Below the pieces are notes generated by a model, which saw only the letters and a program-made list of their open reading frames with translations, was not told the origin of the DNA and searched no databases. Positions 26,035 to 34,709 of a stretch of 64,000 nucleotides of DNA are shown piece after piece. Position numbers and translations under genes: made by a program. Source of the stretch: SYOC01 sp964441775 (GTDB lineage: Bacteria > Desulfobacterota > Binatia > Bin18); the NCBI GenBank assembly GCA_964441775.1, contig CAYTVL010000002.1, forward strand, positions 194,672 through 258,671, given 5' to 3'. The stretch's first letter is position 1. Every line of letters starts with the position of its first letter.

Positions 26035-26871
26035 TTATTGCTTTCTGACCGCTACGTTGATTTCCAGAGGGTAGTAAAACGTTGAATGAATAGCCTTATA
26101 CACGGGGAGAGACATCCGTTTCACAAGATTGAGGAGTCGAGCGAAGATGGCGATCGCTTTCGGAAACGGCTCTGGAAACTTGAGCCTCCAAGGAACCAGA
26201 CCGGTCAGGGATGTTCCAAGAAATTCGCAGTGAAATATTTTCTCAAACAACAAGCGAAGCGAATGTTCGTCGAAGTTCCGGACGTGAATATATTTGTACG
26301 GACAGGCCGGGTCAACATACAGACTGAGGTCTTCTCGATAGGGCACGCGGACGAGGAGGACCCCTCCTTTTTTCAACACAGAGAGAATCTTCGTAATGGC
26401 TAGATCAAGATTCAGCACGTGCTCTAGAACATCCGTACACACGACGACGTCAAAAAAATCTTCCTTAAAGGGCATGTCTTCGACTAACGCATAACAGACT
26501 TCGATGCCTTTTGTTTGAGCAATTGTCAAATAGTTCAGGCTGATATCCAAGCCATATTTTTGCAGGGAGGGCAAAGTGGAGAGCAGCCGTCCGGTGCCCA
26601 CGCCCACATCGAGAATTTTGTCGCCAGGGTGCGCATATTTCTGGATGAGCGCAAGCGTTGACTGTTCTAACTCCACCCACAACTCCTCTGGAATCCAGGG
26701 ATTCTCTCCCGTTTTGTCGTGGGCCTCGAGATGATCTGCAGAAATGCGTTGGTAATTATCAGTATAGTCGTTAAACTCGGAAAAAACGGGAATAGGGCCG
26801 AAAAAGCTCAACGGCGCCCTGACAAACGCATCACTATCCACGATGAAGCTCCTGTGTGTAACGGCGCTCAA
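26035..26871 (-). CDS. Class I SAM-dependent methyltransferase
   Basis: A 278-residue methyltransferase starting at TTG 26871, which overlaps the wzx stop by 4 nt. Motif I reads ILDVGVGTGRLL; DVVVCTDVLEHVLNL and LKKGGVLLVRVPY follow, typical of UbiE/COQ5-like folds. The end (ATFYYPLEI-like region) is hydrophobic. Acceptor unknown; a sugar or the glycan carrier are possibilities. Confidence 0.83.
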   Translation of the reverse strand: MSAVTHRSFIVDSDAFVRAPLSFFGPIPVFSEFNDYTDNYQRISADHLEAHDKTGENPWIPEELWVELEQSTLALIQKYAHPGDKILDVGVGTGRLLSTLPSLQKYGLDISLNYLTIAQTKGIEVCYALVEDMPFKEDFFDVVVCTDVLEHVLNLDLAITKILSVLKKGGVLLVRVPYREDLSLYVDPACPYKYIHVRNFDEHSLRLLFEKIFHCEFLGTSLTGLVPWRLKFPEPFPKAIAIFARLLNLVKRMSLPVYKAIHSTFYYPLEINVAVRKQ

Positions 26872-28340
26872 CTAAAACAAAAAGATTTCGCGTGTGCGAA
26901 CGCCGTCCATATTTGTTCTTTCTCAACTTTGTTAAGAAAGGCATACAGAATGAAGGGTAAAACGCAAGTGGCAAGGAGAGAAACTGTCATTGCTGTTGTG
27001 AAAGAATCATTTCGTTGCCATAACATGACGCTTGCAATTGTGAAATAGACTAAACAGAAACCGACAAGACGACGCCACTCATAGCGAACCTCGATATACC
27101 GGTCTTTTCGATATCGATTCCAAGCGTACATCAACCCGGCGGTAGCCACATAACCGAAGAATAAAGTCAAAGCCGCGCCCAGCAATCCGAAGCGAGGAAT
27201 GAGTAATGCGTTCAACACAAGGGCGGCAAACGCAGCGGCAGCTTGAATAAAACTGACATACTTCACTTCCTTGGCAAAATAGATACCTGGAAGGAGCAAA
27301 AGAAAGACGCCGTTCAAGAGCTGCGCGCCAGCGGACAACCCGACGACCTTGTACGCTTCATGAAAGCTTGGTTGCGTCAGGAAGACAACGACAGGCCGCG
27401 CCCAAATAAAAAAGAGTAAACTGAGAGCGCCAAACCCCACGACATAGTAGGTCATAATGCGACCGAAGAGAAAGCACGCTTCTGCTTTCTTATCAGAGAA
27501 AGACAAGAAATAGGGCATCCACGCGCTTTGCAAGCCCGAAACTGCAATCCCCATCGCTGAGCCAAGGTTGAGCCCTATGGTGTAAATACCGACTGCATCT
27601 AAACTGCTATACCACTGTAAAAAATACTTATTCCCCTGCTGCAAAATGAAAAGGAACGCAAAAGAAGGAATGAAAGGAAGACCGAGCTGTAATAATTTGA
27701 GCCCGAGCGCCTGATTCACCCGAAAATGCAATGCTGAGGCGACTGGAAGCAAAAAAAGTCCGAAACTCATTACACGTCCAAGCATTTCTCCTTCAACCAT
27801 TCCTTGCATCCCTCTATTGAAGATCACGACGAGAACAACGCTGAGACTGAGGGAGAGAAAGGTTGAAATGACGGTTAAGGCTACAAAAATTTTCGCCCTT
27901 TCTTCAAATTGCAGGTATTGGTAGAAGGGGCTGACAAGAATGTTGAAGCTGATACTGATCAAAGACAGCAGAATGACATAGTGATAACTCGGAGTGTTAA
28001 ATATCACTTGACTAAGTATACCGCTAAATATTATCCCGAAAGTTGCGAGAAAAAGGGTGCTGGCCACGAGCAGCAGAAAAGTCGTCCAGATGGTCGCGGC
28101 TTTATGTTCTTGACTGCGCTCCTCGAAATAATACACGCCCGTCGCCGCCCCAAGTCCAAGGGAAAAGATCGGTGTCGCCACGAAACTGATGGCCGCCAGG
28201 AGCGAGAGCACTCCATAATCACTGGGGGTGAGATAGGCAGTTAAAAGAGGAAGAAGGAGCAGATTGAGAAAACGATTCAGCCCTTGCCCCACTCCATAAA
28301 TGAGGACTCCTTTCGCGAGTCGTGCGACTTGTCCCGCCAT
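26868..28340 (-). CDS. wzx: Wzx-type O-antigen flippase
   Basis: A 490-residue polytopic protein of the polysaccharide transport/MATE-like superfamily with about 12-14 predicted membrane helices. The N-terminus GVLIYGVGQGLNRFLNLLLLPLLTAYLTPSDYGVL matches the usual first helices of Wzx/RfbX flippases. It is predicted to move undecaprenyl-linked repeat units across the inner membrane for polymerisation by Wzy. It lies 24 nt after the epimerase gene and overlaps the methyltransferase. Confidence 0.88.
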   Translation of the reverse strand: MAGQVARLAKGVLIYGVGQGLNRFLNLLLLPLLTAYLTPSDYGVLSLLAAISFVATPIFSLGLGAATGVYYFEERSQEHKAATIWTTFLLLVASTLFLATFGIIFSGILSQVIFNTPSYHYVILLSLISISFNILVSPFYQYLQFEERAKIFVALTVISTFLSLSLSVVLVVIFNRGMQGMVEGEMLGRVMSFGLFLLPVASALHFRVNQALGLKLLQLGLPFIPSFAFLFILQQGNKYFLQWYSSLDAVGIYTIGLNLGSAMGIAVSGLQSAWMPYFLSFSDKKAEACFLFGRIMTYYVVGFGALSLLFFIWARPVVVFLTQPSFHEAYKVVGLSAGAQLLNGVFLLLLPGIYFAKEVKYVSFIQAAAAFAALVLNALLIPRFGLLGAALTLFFGYVATAGLMYAWNRYRKDRYIEVRYEWRRLVGFCLVYFTIASVMLWQRNDSFTTAMTVSLLATCVLPFILYAFLNKVEKEQIWTAFAHAKSFCFS

Positions 28341-28364
28341 CCTCGGTCTTTATTGTCCTACTCT

Positions 28365-29423
28365 TTAGCGTCCCTTCTCCAAGAGGGTGACACAACGAGC
28401 AGCCGTATCACCCTCTCCGTACAGAGCCGGGTGGGTGGTTGGAGGCGTGAATGATCGGGCAGCGGTGAGGATGTGATCGGTGTTTGCTCCTGTTAACACG
28501 TTCCAACCTTCCTGAACCGTTTCAATCCACTCCGTTTCCTCACGTAAGGTCAGACAGGGGACTCGCAGCCAGTAGGCCTCTTTCTGGATGCCGCCGGAGT
28601 CTGTGAGGATCATGCGCGCCGCCTGCTCTAAGCGAACCATATCGAGATAACCCACCGGTGCGGTGAGGTGTACGTGCGGCGCTGGACTGTATGGCAGTAT
28701 AGCCATGGCCTTCCGTGTCCGTGGATGTACAGGAAAGATGACTGTTTCGTCGAGTTGGTTCAAGGCGGCGAGGATACCGAGCAACCGCTGCGGATCATCA
28801 ATGTTTTCCGCCCTGTGAATCGTGGCCAAAAGATAGCCGCCCTCAATTAAGTCAAGCTGTTTTAAGATCCGTGAGTGATCGCGGGCGCGCTCTGCCGCCA
28901 TCGCCAGCGCATCGGCCATCACATCCCCCACGAGATGAACTCCACGCGTGATGCCCTCGGTCGCCAAATTGTCAACCGCCGTCTGACTGGGGCAGAGCAA
29001 CAACTCGGAGAGATGATCCGCCATCACTCGGTTGATCTCTTCCGGCATCAAACGATTGAAACTCCGCAAACCGGATTCGACATGGGCCACCGGAATGTGA
29101 AGCTTCGCTGCGGCAAGCGCCCCGGCGAGGGTGGAGTTTGTATCGCCATAGACGAGGACCCAAGCCGGACGTTCTTTCAAAAAGATTTCTTCGAGACGCG
29201 CGAGCATGAGACCAGTCTGGACCCCATGAGAGCCAGAGCCTACTGCGAGGTTGATGTCGGGCTCTGGAATGCCCAGTTCTTCAAAAAACACCTGGGACAT
29301 ACCATAATCATAATGTTGACCAGTATGCACGAGCATTTCGATGTGCTTTTGGCGGAGCACACGACTCATCGGAGCCGCTTTGATAAATTGTGGCCGTGCG
29401 CCGACGACGGTGACTACTTTCAC
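28365..29423 (-). CDS. wbpI: UDP-N-acetylglucosamine 2-epimerase family (WecB/WbpI)
   Basis: A 352-residue non-hydrolysing 2-epimerase. Catalytic residues can be placed in VYGDTNST (Asp), HVESGLRS (Glu) and PVHPRTRK (His); GARPQFIKAAP begins the protein. WecB makes UDP-ManNAc. WbpI acts on UDP-GlcNAc3NAcA. The immediate neighbours (WbpE-like aminotransferase and WbpB-WbpD fusion) favour the WbpI role, giving UDP-ManNAc3NAcA, but motifs alone do not separate the two. It overlaps the aminotransferase gene by 4 nt. Confidence 0.88.
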   Translation of the reverse strand: MKVVTVVGARPQFIKAAPMSRVLRQKHIEMLVHTGQHYDYGMSQVFFEELGIPEPDINLAVGSGSHGVQTGLMLARLEEIFLKERPAWVLVYGDTNSTLAGALAAAKLHIPVAHVESGLRSFNRLMPEEINRVMADHLSELLLCPSQTAVDNLATEGITRGVHLVGDVMADALAMAAERARDHSRILKQLDLIEGGYLLATIHRAENIDDPQRLLGILAALNQLDETVIFPVHPRTRKAMAILPYSPAPHVHLTAPVGYLDMVRLEQAARMILTDSGGIQKEAYWLRVPCLTLREETEWIETVQEGWNVLTGANTDHILTAARSFTPPTTHPALYGEGDTAARCVTLLEKGR

Positions 29424-30571
29424 TGGCGAGCGCCTTGCTCACGATAAAAATCGGCAACGTGATGCACCACTAGCGCTTGCTGTTCTTGCGTGAGTTCCGG
29501 ATAGATGGGGAGGGCCAAGGTCTGGGCTGCGGCGCCTTCGCTCGCTGGAAAGTCGCCTCGTTGATAACGTAACTCAGCGAAGCAATCTTGCTGATGTAAA
29601 GGCACTGGGTAGTAAATCTCCGTCCCAATGTCATGTTGCTTGAGGTGCGTCAGCAAAGCATCACGTTGAGCGCTGCGAATGATAAATTGGTTGTAGATGT
29701 GTCGCAGGTGCTTGCCTTCGACAGGTAAACCCACACCTCGATTGGGCTCTCCCTCGGGCGCACTGAGCCCTGCTTCCGTAAATAACTGGCGATACACGGC
29801 TGCATTGCGCTGTCGTGCTGAGGTCCACTCGTCCAAATAGTGTAACTTGACCCGCACCACGGCGGCTTGTAGGGCGTCCAGACGAAAATTGCCGCCCACG
29901 ATTTTGTGGTAATATTTGGGGTGCGCCCCGTGACTGCGCAGCAGCTTCACTCGCTCTGCGAGGGTAGGGTCATTGGTGGTCACCATGCCCCCATCGCCGG
30001 CGCCTCCCAGGTTTTTTGAGGGAAAGAAGCTGAAACAACCAAGATGACCAAGCGAGCCCGCGCGGCGTCCTTGATACTCAGCGCCGATTGCCTGGGCGGC
30101 GTCTTCAATGACAAACAGGTTGTGACGACGGGCAACGGCGAGAATAGCATCCATCTCGGCCATCTGTCCGAAGAGATGAACCGGCACGACCGCGCGCGTA
30201 CGCGGGGTCACGGCTGCTTCTAGCCGTGCTGGGTCGAGATTGTAGCTCAGCGGGTCGATATCCACGAAGACCGGTTTGGCGCCCAGGCGAGAAACGCAAC
30301 CCGCCGTGGCAAAGAATGTATACGGCGTAGTAATGACCTCATCGCCGGGCTCAACGCCAATAGCCATCAATGCCACGAGGAGGGCGTCTGTTCCTGAAGA
30401 TATGCCGATGCCGTAGCGACACTGCGAATAGGCTGCCACCTCTTGCTCCAGGGCTTCAACTTCCGGACCGAGGATAAAGTACTGGGACTCAAACACGCGG
30501 TCCACAGCCGCACGGATTTCTTCGCGAATCGTGGCGTACTGGGCTTTGAGGTCAAGTAATGGGACTTTCAC
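29420..30571 (-). CDS. wbpE: DegT/DnrJ/EryC1 aminotransferase (WbpE-like)
   Basis: A 383-residue PLP-dependent sugar aminotransferase. GTG 30571 is chosen because translation then begins MKVPLLDLKAQY, the usual family N-terminus, with AAAGG upstream; an ATG at 30589 would add 6 residues. The PLP lysine sits in FFPSKNLGG, with EDAAQAIGAEY and GTDALLVALMA also seen. In the WbpA/B/E/D/I pathway WbpE puts the 3-amino group on UDP-3-keto-GlcNAcA. The start overlaps the fusion gene by 20 nt, consistent with coupled expression. Confidence 0.88.
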   Translation of the reverse strand: MKVPLLDLKAQYATIREEIRAAVDRVFESQYFILGPEVEALEQEVAAYSQCRYGIGISSGTDALLVALMAIGVEPGDEVITTPYTFFATAGCVSRLGAKPVFVDIDPLSYNLDPARLEAAVTPRTRAVVPVHLFGQMAEMDAILAVARRHNLFVIEDAAQAIGAEYQGRRAGSLGHLGCFSFFPSKNLGGAGDGGMVTTNDPTLAERVKLLRSHGAHPKYYHKIVGGNFRLDALQAAVVRVKLHYLDEWTSARQRNAAVYRQLFTEAGLSAPEGEPNRGVGLPVEGKHLRHIYNQFIIRSAQRDALLTHLKQHDIGTEIYYPVPLHQQDCFAELRYQRGDFPASEGAAAQTLALPIYPELTQEQQALVVHHVADFYREQGARQ

Positions 30572-32171
30572 TAGAGGATACCTTTTCATTGGCTTTGTGA
30601 TAGGTTCGTCGGCAGGAGCGACAGGAGCCCAAGCCGTCTCCTTCAGGGAACTCGATGCGACTGCCGCACGAGCACATCCAACCGACGATTCTTCCTGGAT
30701 TGCCAATGACTAAAGCAAAATCCGGCACGTCTTTTACGACGACCGCGCCTGCGCCGATGAAGGCATATGCTCCAATCGTTGTTCCGCAAATGACCGTACA
30801 GTTCGCGCCAAAGGTCGCGCCCCGCTTCGCAAGCGTGGGGAGGAATTCGTTCTTGCGTTCGATCTCGCTGCGTGGATTAATGACATTCGTAAACACCATA
30901 GACGGGCCACAAAAAACGCCATCTTCTAACGTGACGCCTTCGAACACTGACACATTATTCTGGAGCTTGACGTTCTGCCCGATCTTCACATCTTGGGCGA
31001 CAAAAACATTTTGACCAACGCTACAGTTTTGCCCGATCTGCGCCCCGGGCATGATGTGACAGTAGTGCCACACCCGAGTGCCTTCTCCGATCTCTGCCCC
31101 TTCGTCAACCGTTGCCGTAGGATGGATGAAGATGTTCGGTGATTGAGCAGAAGAGGGGGGCGCGGTGATTGTGTTCATACTGGAAGGCTGGTTTCTTCCT
31201 GCTTCCAAGGCGTCTTGACACTGTTGCAACACCTGCAGGACGCGAAGCGCTTCCTCGCCATTGGTGCGCGGCTGCTGTCTGGTGGCTATACATTCCAGAA
31301 AATGTCCGCATTCTGCCTGCAACGGCTCCACGGGCTCGACTGGTACGGGCTCTGCCTCCTGTGGATTTGGTATGGGCAGATTATCCCGCCATTCAATCGT
31401 ATGAGGATAGAGCAACAGCTTGTCTTGTGGATCAAGGTCGTTGAAGACCGCCATTTTGCGGTCTCCCACTACCACCAATCGTTGCTCTTTATATGGATGC
31501 AGCCAGGAAACAAAAACGTGAGCATTGACCCCGCTAGGAAAGGTGAGACAAGTGACGGTGACATCAGCGATTTGTTGATGCAGGTAGTACCCCCCCTGCG
31601 CTTGTACTTGTACAGGCGTTTCTCCGACTAACCCGAGAATGACCGAAATATCGTGTGGCGCAAAGGACCAGAGAATGTTTTCCTCCCGCCGGATGCGCCC
31701 CAGGTTGAGACGGTGCGAGTAAATATATTGTAAGCGGCCTAGCTCACCTTGGGCGATGAGTTGTTTCAGCGTGAGAATAGTGGGATGGTACCACAGGAGA
31801 TGCCCCGCCATGAGGATACGCCCCCGTTGCTGGGCGAGTTGGACCAGCGACTGACCATCTTCTACGGTGAGCGCCAAGGGCTTCTCGACCAGGACATCTT
31901 TATCTGCAAGTAGGGCTTGTCGCACTAAAGACGCATGAGACGCGGCTGGAGTGGCGATGACGACTCCACGTATCGAAGGATTAGTGAGCACAGTAGCCAC
32001 AGAAGACGTCGCATTGATCCCTGGATACTGAGCGTGGAGATGCTGGAGGGTCTGTTCGTTGCTGTCACAGATTGTGTGGAGTGCGCCGAGAGTGTGGAAG
32101 TTGCGCACCAGATTGCGGCCCCAATAGCCCGACCCAATCACAGCCACCCGTGGAGATTCAGAATACCTCAT
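30552..32171 (-). CDS. WbpB-WbpD fusion: Gfo/Idh/MocA dehydrogenase and hexapeptide N-acetyltransferase
   Basis: A 539-residue fusion. Residues 1 to about 315 are a Gfo/Idh/MocA dehydrogenase (VAVIGSGYWGRN, VEKPLALT, FAPHDISVIL) like WbpB/WlbA, which oxidises UDP-GlcNAcA at C3. After a linker (about 315-350), a left-handed beta-helix acetyltransferase like WbpD/WlbB follows: IHPTATVDEGAEIG, IGQNVKLQNNVSVFEGV, GVFCGPSMVFTNVINPRS and GAGAVVVKDVP. The end carries a CxC...CxxC zinc ribbon (CSCGSRIEF...CRSCRRTYH). Two steps that flank the aminotransferase step are thus on one chain, suggesting channelling of a reactive intermediate. Confidence 0.9.
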   Translation of the reverse strand: MRYSESPRVAVIGSGYWGRNLVRNFHTLGALHTICDSNEQTLQHLHAQYPGINATSSVATVLTNPSIRGVVIATPAASHASLVRQALLADKDVLVEKPLALTVEDGQSLVQLAQQRGRILMAGHLLWYHPTILTLKQLIAQGELGRLQYIYSHRLNLGRIRREENILWSFAPHDISVILGLVGETPVQVQAQGGYYLHQQIADVTVTCLTFPSGVNAHVFVSWLHPYKEQRLVVVGDRKMAVFNDLDPQDKLLLYPHTIEWRDNLPIPNPQEAEPVPVEPVEPLQAECGHFLECIATRQQPRTNGEEALRVLQVLQQCQDALEAGRNQPSSMNTITAPPSSAQSPNIFIHPTATVDEGAEIGEGTRVWHYCHIMPGAQIGQNCSVGQNVFVAQDVKIGQNVKLQNNVSVFEGVTLEDGVFCGPSMVFTNVINPRSEIERKNEFLPTLAKRGATFGANCTVICGTTIGAYAFIGAGAVVVKDVPDFALVIGNPGRIVGWMCSCGSRIEFPEGDGLGSCRSCRRTYHKANEKVSSSESPIT

Positions 32172-32227
32172 GACTATCTCGCTGCCGTTTCAAGTACGCT
32201 CTCAAAACAGTTGCTGAAAACACGCCT

Positions 32228-33781
32228 TTACACCGTTGTTACTGACGCCACCACATCGTGGACGAGAGCGATTAGCAGGGCAAGCAGTCCGCCTAAGAAC
32301 GCCGCCAGTACTGACTTCATCACCAGGCCGCGAGATTGCGGGCTATCTGGCGGCACCGCCGCCGCGCCAAGCCGCACATCTTCGTCCTCTTGTTGCGCTT
32401 TCGCAAGCATGGCCTGGTTGTAGTTTTTCGCTAGATTCTCGTATAAGTTTCTTTGCTGGGCGACATCTTGTTTAAGCTGTCCAAGCTTCACGTCCTGTTC
32501 CCGGGTAATACTGTCTAATTCGGATTTTCGTTCGCGATCAAGCGCGGTTGATTCAAGGTTACGTTGCTCCTTGAGTTTGAATAAGCTAGCCTCACGCGTT
32601 CGTTGGAACTGCTCCAGAGTTGCTAGTACGCGCCGGAAGGTTTTTGTGTCCTCTACGTTCAAACCACTGACCTCAGATTCAAGCTGGGCCAGCCGAAAAA
32701 CAAGCTCAGTATAGGCTGGGTTCCTTTCTTGAGTACGTAAACTCCGTCCCTGGAGCGTGTCGAGGTTCGTATCCCGACTCTTTTGTAAAGCTGTAGCTAA
32801 CCACAAGGGATCATCCCCCATAGTTTTTTCTAACGTCAAATACTGTGGCGTTTGCAGCAGTTGGAGGCGTAGCACAATGATTTGCTGTAGTTTTTGTTGT
32901 AACGCCGCGTTTTGATGTGCGGAAGGTGGTGTTCCTGACGCACCTCGGGAGGCGCCAGCTTTTGCTTGGTCAGTGTCCAGGGATTGCGCTTCGGATTCGG
33001 TCAGCAAGCGCGCGGTTTCTCCTTGGTAGTTCGCAAGCTGATCAGCCGTTTCATTTTTGAATGCGGTAAGCTTCTGGTCCCAACGAGTTGCCGCCTCGTT
33101 GTAGCGTTTTTGGAAGGCATCTGCTGTGGTGGCTCGTTCGGTTTCCAACTGGAGCAAGCGTTCTCGAGCTTGCGGGTATTGGTCTTCAAGGAACCGTACT
33201 GTGGCGGCAGTGGAGCCTACCGTGATCTCCCGCAAGCGATCGAGAAACACCTGAGCCCACGTATTGGCAATGGCGGCCGCCTGTGCGGACATACGAGCCC
33301 GGAGGGCCACGGCCTGTATCATGGGCGCAAGCGAGGTGGTCTCGGACGTGCGAGAGACGAAGATACGAGTCTCTATTTCGTTTCCTACGCGAAACAAGTC
33401 TCTTGCATTAAGGACATTTTGTTCTATGAGGCGCTTCTTCGTTTCGGCCAAGACCGCGTCTGATTCGAGCAGTTTCTGATATCCTTGTACGGTCAACGTT
33501 GCCGGTTTAAGTTCGGAAGAGAACTTTGATGGCGAGACGACGAGAATGACTGAAGCCTCATAAGCGCGGGGAGAAAAAAAGAGCACGACGGCTGTCGTGA
33601 TTCCAGCGATGAGCGCCGCGCCAGTAAGCAACCTGAAGTGGCGTTGAAAAAACCGCACGACCTGCGCGAGATTGATTTCGTCAACCTCGGTTTTGTGAGG
33701 GGGTCGTGGTTGGCCGTTGGCGAGAACGGCTGTGCTCGGCGCTGTGACGGGTTGGTCTAAACGAGCTGAAGATATTTCCAT
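32228..33781 (-). CDS. wzz: Wzz/GNVR-type chain-length determinant protein
   Basis: A 517-residue polysaccharide co-polymerase. It has a cytoplasmic N-terminus, membrane helix one at about residues 52-71, a long periplasmic coiled-coil region (about 190-480, very rich in Gln/Glu/Lys/Arg) and a second helix near 490-508. A region of low complexity near 260-285 is rich in Ala/Gly/Ser. No C-terminal tyrosine kinase domain is fused, and no separate kinase, phosphatase or Wza exporter is in the window. This points to an O-antigen or related glycan rather than a group 1 capsule. It sits second in the operon, 215 nt after the NusG paralogue. Confidence 0.88.
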   Translation of the reverse strand: MEISSARLDQPVTAPSTAVLANGQPRPPHKTEVDEINLAQVVRFFQRHFRLLTGAALIAGITTAVVLFFSPRAYEASVILVVSPSKFSSELKPATLTVQGYQKLLESDAVLAETKKRLIEQNVLNARDLFRVGNEIETRIFVSRTSETTSLAPMIQAVALRARMSAQAAAIANTWAQVFLDRLREITVGSTAATVRFLEDQYPQARERLLQLETERATTADAFQKRYNEAATRWDQKLTAFKNETADQLANYQGETARLLTESEAQSLDTDQAKAGASRGASGTPPSAHQNAALQQKLQQIIVLRLQLLQTPQYLTLEKTMGDDPLWLATALQKSRDTNLDTLQGRSLRTQERNPAYTELVFRLAQLESEVSGLNVEDTKTFRRVLATLEQFQRTREASLFKLKEQRNLESTALDRERKSELDSITREQDVKLGQLKQDVAQQRNLYENLAKNYNQAMLAKAQQEDEDVRLGAAAVPPDSPQSRGLVMKSVLAAFLGGLLALLIALVHDVVASVTTV

Positions 33782-33918
33782 GAGAAAACTCTCTTAGAGA
33801 AGAAGGGGAGGAGACCTCAGAGAAAAACGACTTTACTGTATTTGTACATATAGCTCCGCCTTCTGAGTTACACCGCAGTACCTCAGTGAAGAAACTAAGG
33901 AACATTCTCCCCAGTGAG

Positions 33919-33968
33919 GAGTCTGCAGCTTTTTGTTGTGACGACAAAACAATTAGGGTTGCAGACTC
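33919..33968 (-). promoter_or_regulatory. Nested hairpin between the NusG paralogue and wzz
   Basis: In the transcript of the minus strand a 9-bp outer stem (GAGTCTGCA pairing with 33919-33927) encloses a second 9-bp stem with one wobble pair (33931-33949, UUUUGUCGU with ACAACAAAA). No U-run follows, so it does not look like an intrinsic terminator. A CGGTAG hexamer, reminiscent of the core of the RfaH ops site, lies just before it at 33973-33978. A recognition element for the adjacent NusG paralogue is possible, but unproven. Confidence 0.4.
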
Positions 33969-33996
33969 TCAACTACCGATCAGGCTCGCACGTCGA

Positions 33997-34557
33997 TCAC
34001 GCACGCTCCAACCGCCAGCCTTCAATTTCGACCGCCACACTCCGTTGTAACAAGTCTACAGAGACGACCATTCGGCTCTTGCCTCGGTATTCTTGGATAA
34101 CCCCCTCTACTCCAGAAAGAGGGCCGTCCTTGATTTGCACTCGTTCTCCAATATGCAAGTACGGGAGCGTTGCGAATGCCAGCCCGGAATCAAGCAGTTT
34201 CTGTATCGCTTCAACTTGTTTATCAGGAATCGGGGTAGAAACTAGAGGATCTTCCCCTAAGATGGTCACCACCCCGGGGGTTTGTAGCACCAAGAGGCGC
34301 CTCTCGGGGATACTGGCGACACGAAGAAAAAGATATCCAGGAAAAAGTGGGCAATCAAGTATTTTTCTGCGGTCCGTTCTCCGACTCAGATGGGGCACGG
34401 TCGGTAGAAAGGTGCGCAACCCTTTCCTCTGCAAATTCTTCTCGACAGTGTATTCATGCCGACTTCGGGTCCAGACTGCGTACCAGGCCTCGCTCTCCAC
34501 TTCCTCTTTTCCTTTTGACTTACCACCAAACACTGTATCCGCCGTCGTGTTTCGCAC
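33997..34557 (-). CDS. Specialised NusG paralogue (RfaH/UpxY/LoaP-like antiterminator)
   Basis: A 186-residue NusG-family protein. The NGN domain (WYAVWTRSRHEYTVEKNL, FPGYLFLRV) is followed by a C-terminal KOW motif in GERVQIKDGPLSG. Such paralogues keep RNA polymerase moving through long, horizontally mobile polysaccharide or antibiotic operons. This gene is first in the 28-kb minus operon, under a near-consensus promoter with a leader of about 34 nt. The start is uncertain: GTG 34557 is in the track frame, while GTG 34533 and 34500 have somewhat better ribosome-binding sites. Housekeeping NusG would be expected with secE/rpl genes, so this is a dedicated regulator. Confidence 0.88.
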   Translation of the reverse strand: MRNTTADTVFGGKSKGKEEVESEAWYAVWTRSRHEYTVEKNLQRKGLRTFLPTVPHLSRRTDRRKILDCPLFPGYLFLRVASIPERRLLVLQTPGVVTILGEDPLVSTPIPDKQVEAIQKLLDSGLAFATLPYLHIGERVQIKDGPLSGVEGVIQEYRGKSRMVVSVDLLQRSVAVEIEGWRLERA

Positions 34558-34597
34558 GACAAAAACACGTGAAGGGACGCTGAGGAAAGCGGAGGCG

Positions 34598-34626
34598 AAT
34601 ATACCCCCTCAAGCTGTCTTTGTCAA
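34598..34626 (-). promoter_or_regulatory. Near-consensus sigma70 promoter of the 28-kb glycan operon
   Basis: On the minus strand TTGACA (34621-34626), a 17-nt spacer and TATATT (34598-34603) form an almost ideal promoter. The predicted start, about 34591, leaves a leader of about 34 nt before the NusG-paralogue GTG at 34557. It is the only convincing promoter noticed between 6.6 and 34.6 kb on this strand. Confidence 0.7.
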
Positions 34627-34627
34627 A

Positions 34628-34633
34628 TATAGT
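34628..34633 (+). promoter_or_regulatory. Possible -10 box for the heptose operon
   Basis: TATAGT on the plus strand abuts the divergent -35 box, giving back-to-back promoters. No good -35 hexamer is seen 16-18 nt upstream, so it may need an activator or the true promoter may lie elsewhere in 34634-34700. Confidence 0.3.
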
Positions 34634-34709
34634 GAGAGGTGAAAAGGCTATCGACTTGCTGCTCCGTCTCATGCTAGGAAGTGACGCGAAGCAGTGTGGA
34701 GGTAAAGAT

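Noticed and set aside
33919..33968. Intrinsic terminator after the NusG-paralogue gene
   Set aside because: The stem is not followed by a T-rich tract in the direction of transcription, so it was recorded as a possible regulatory hairpin instead.
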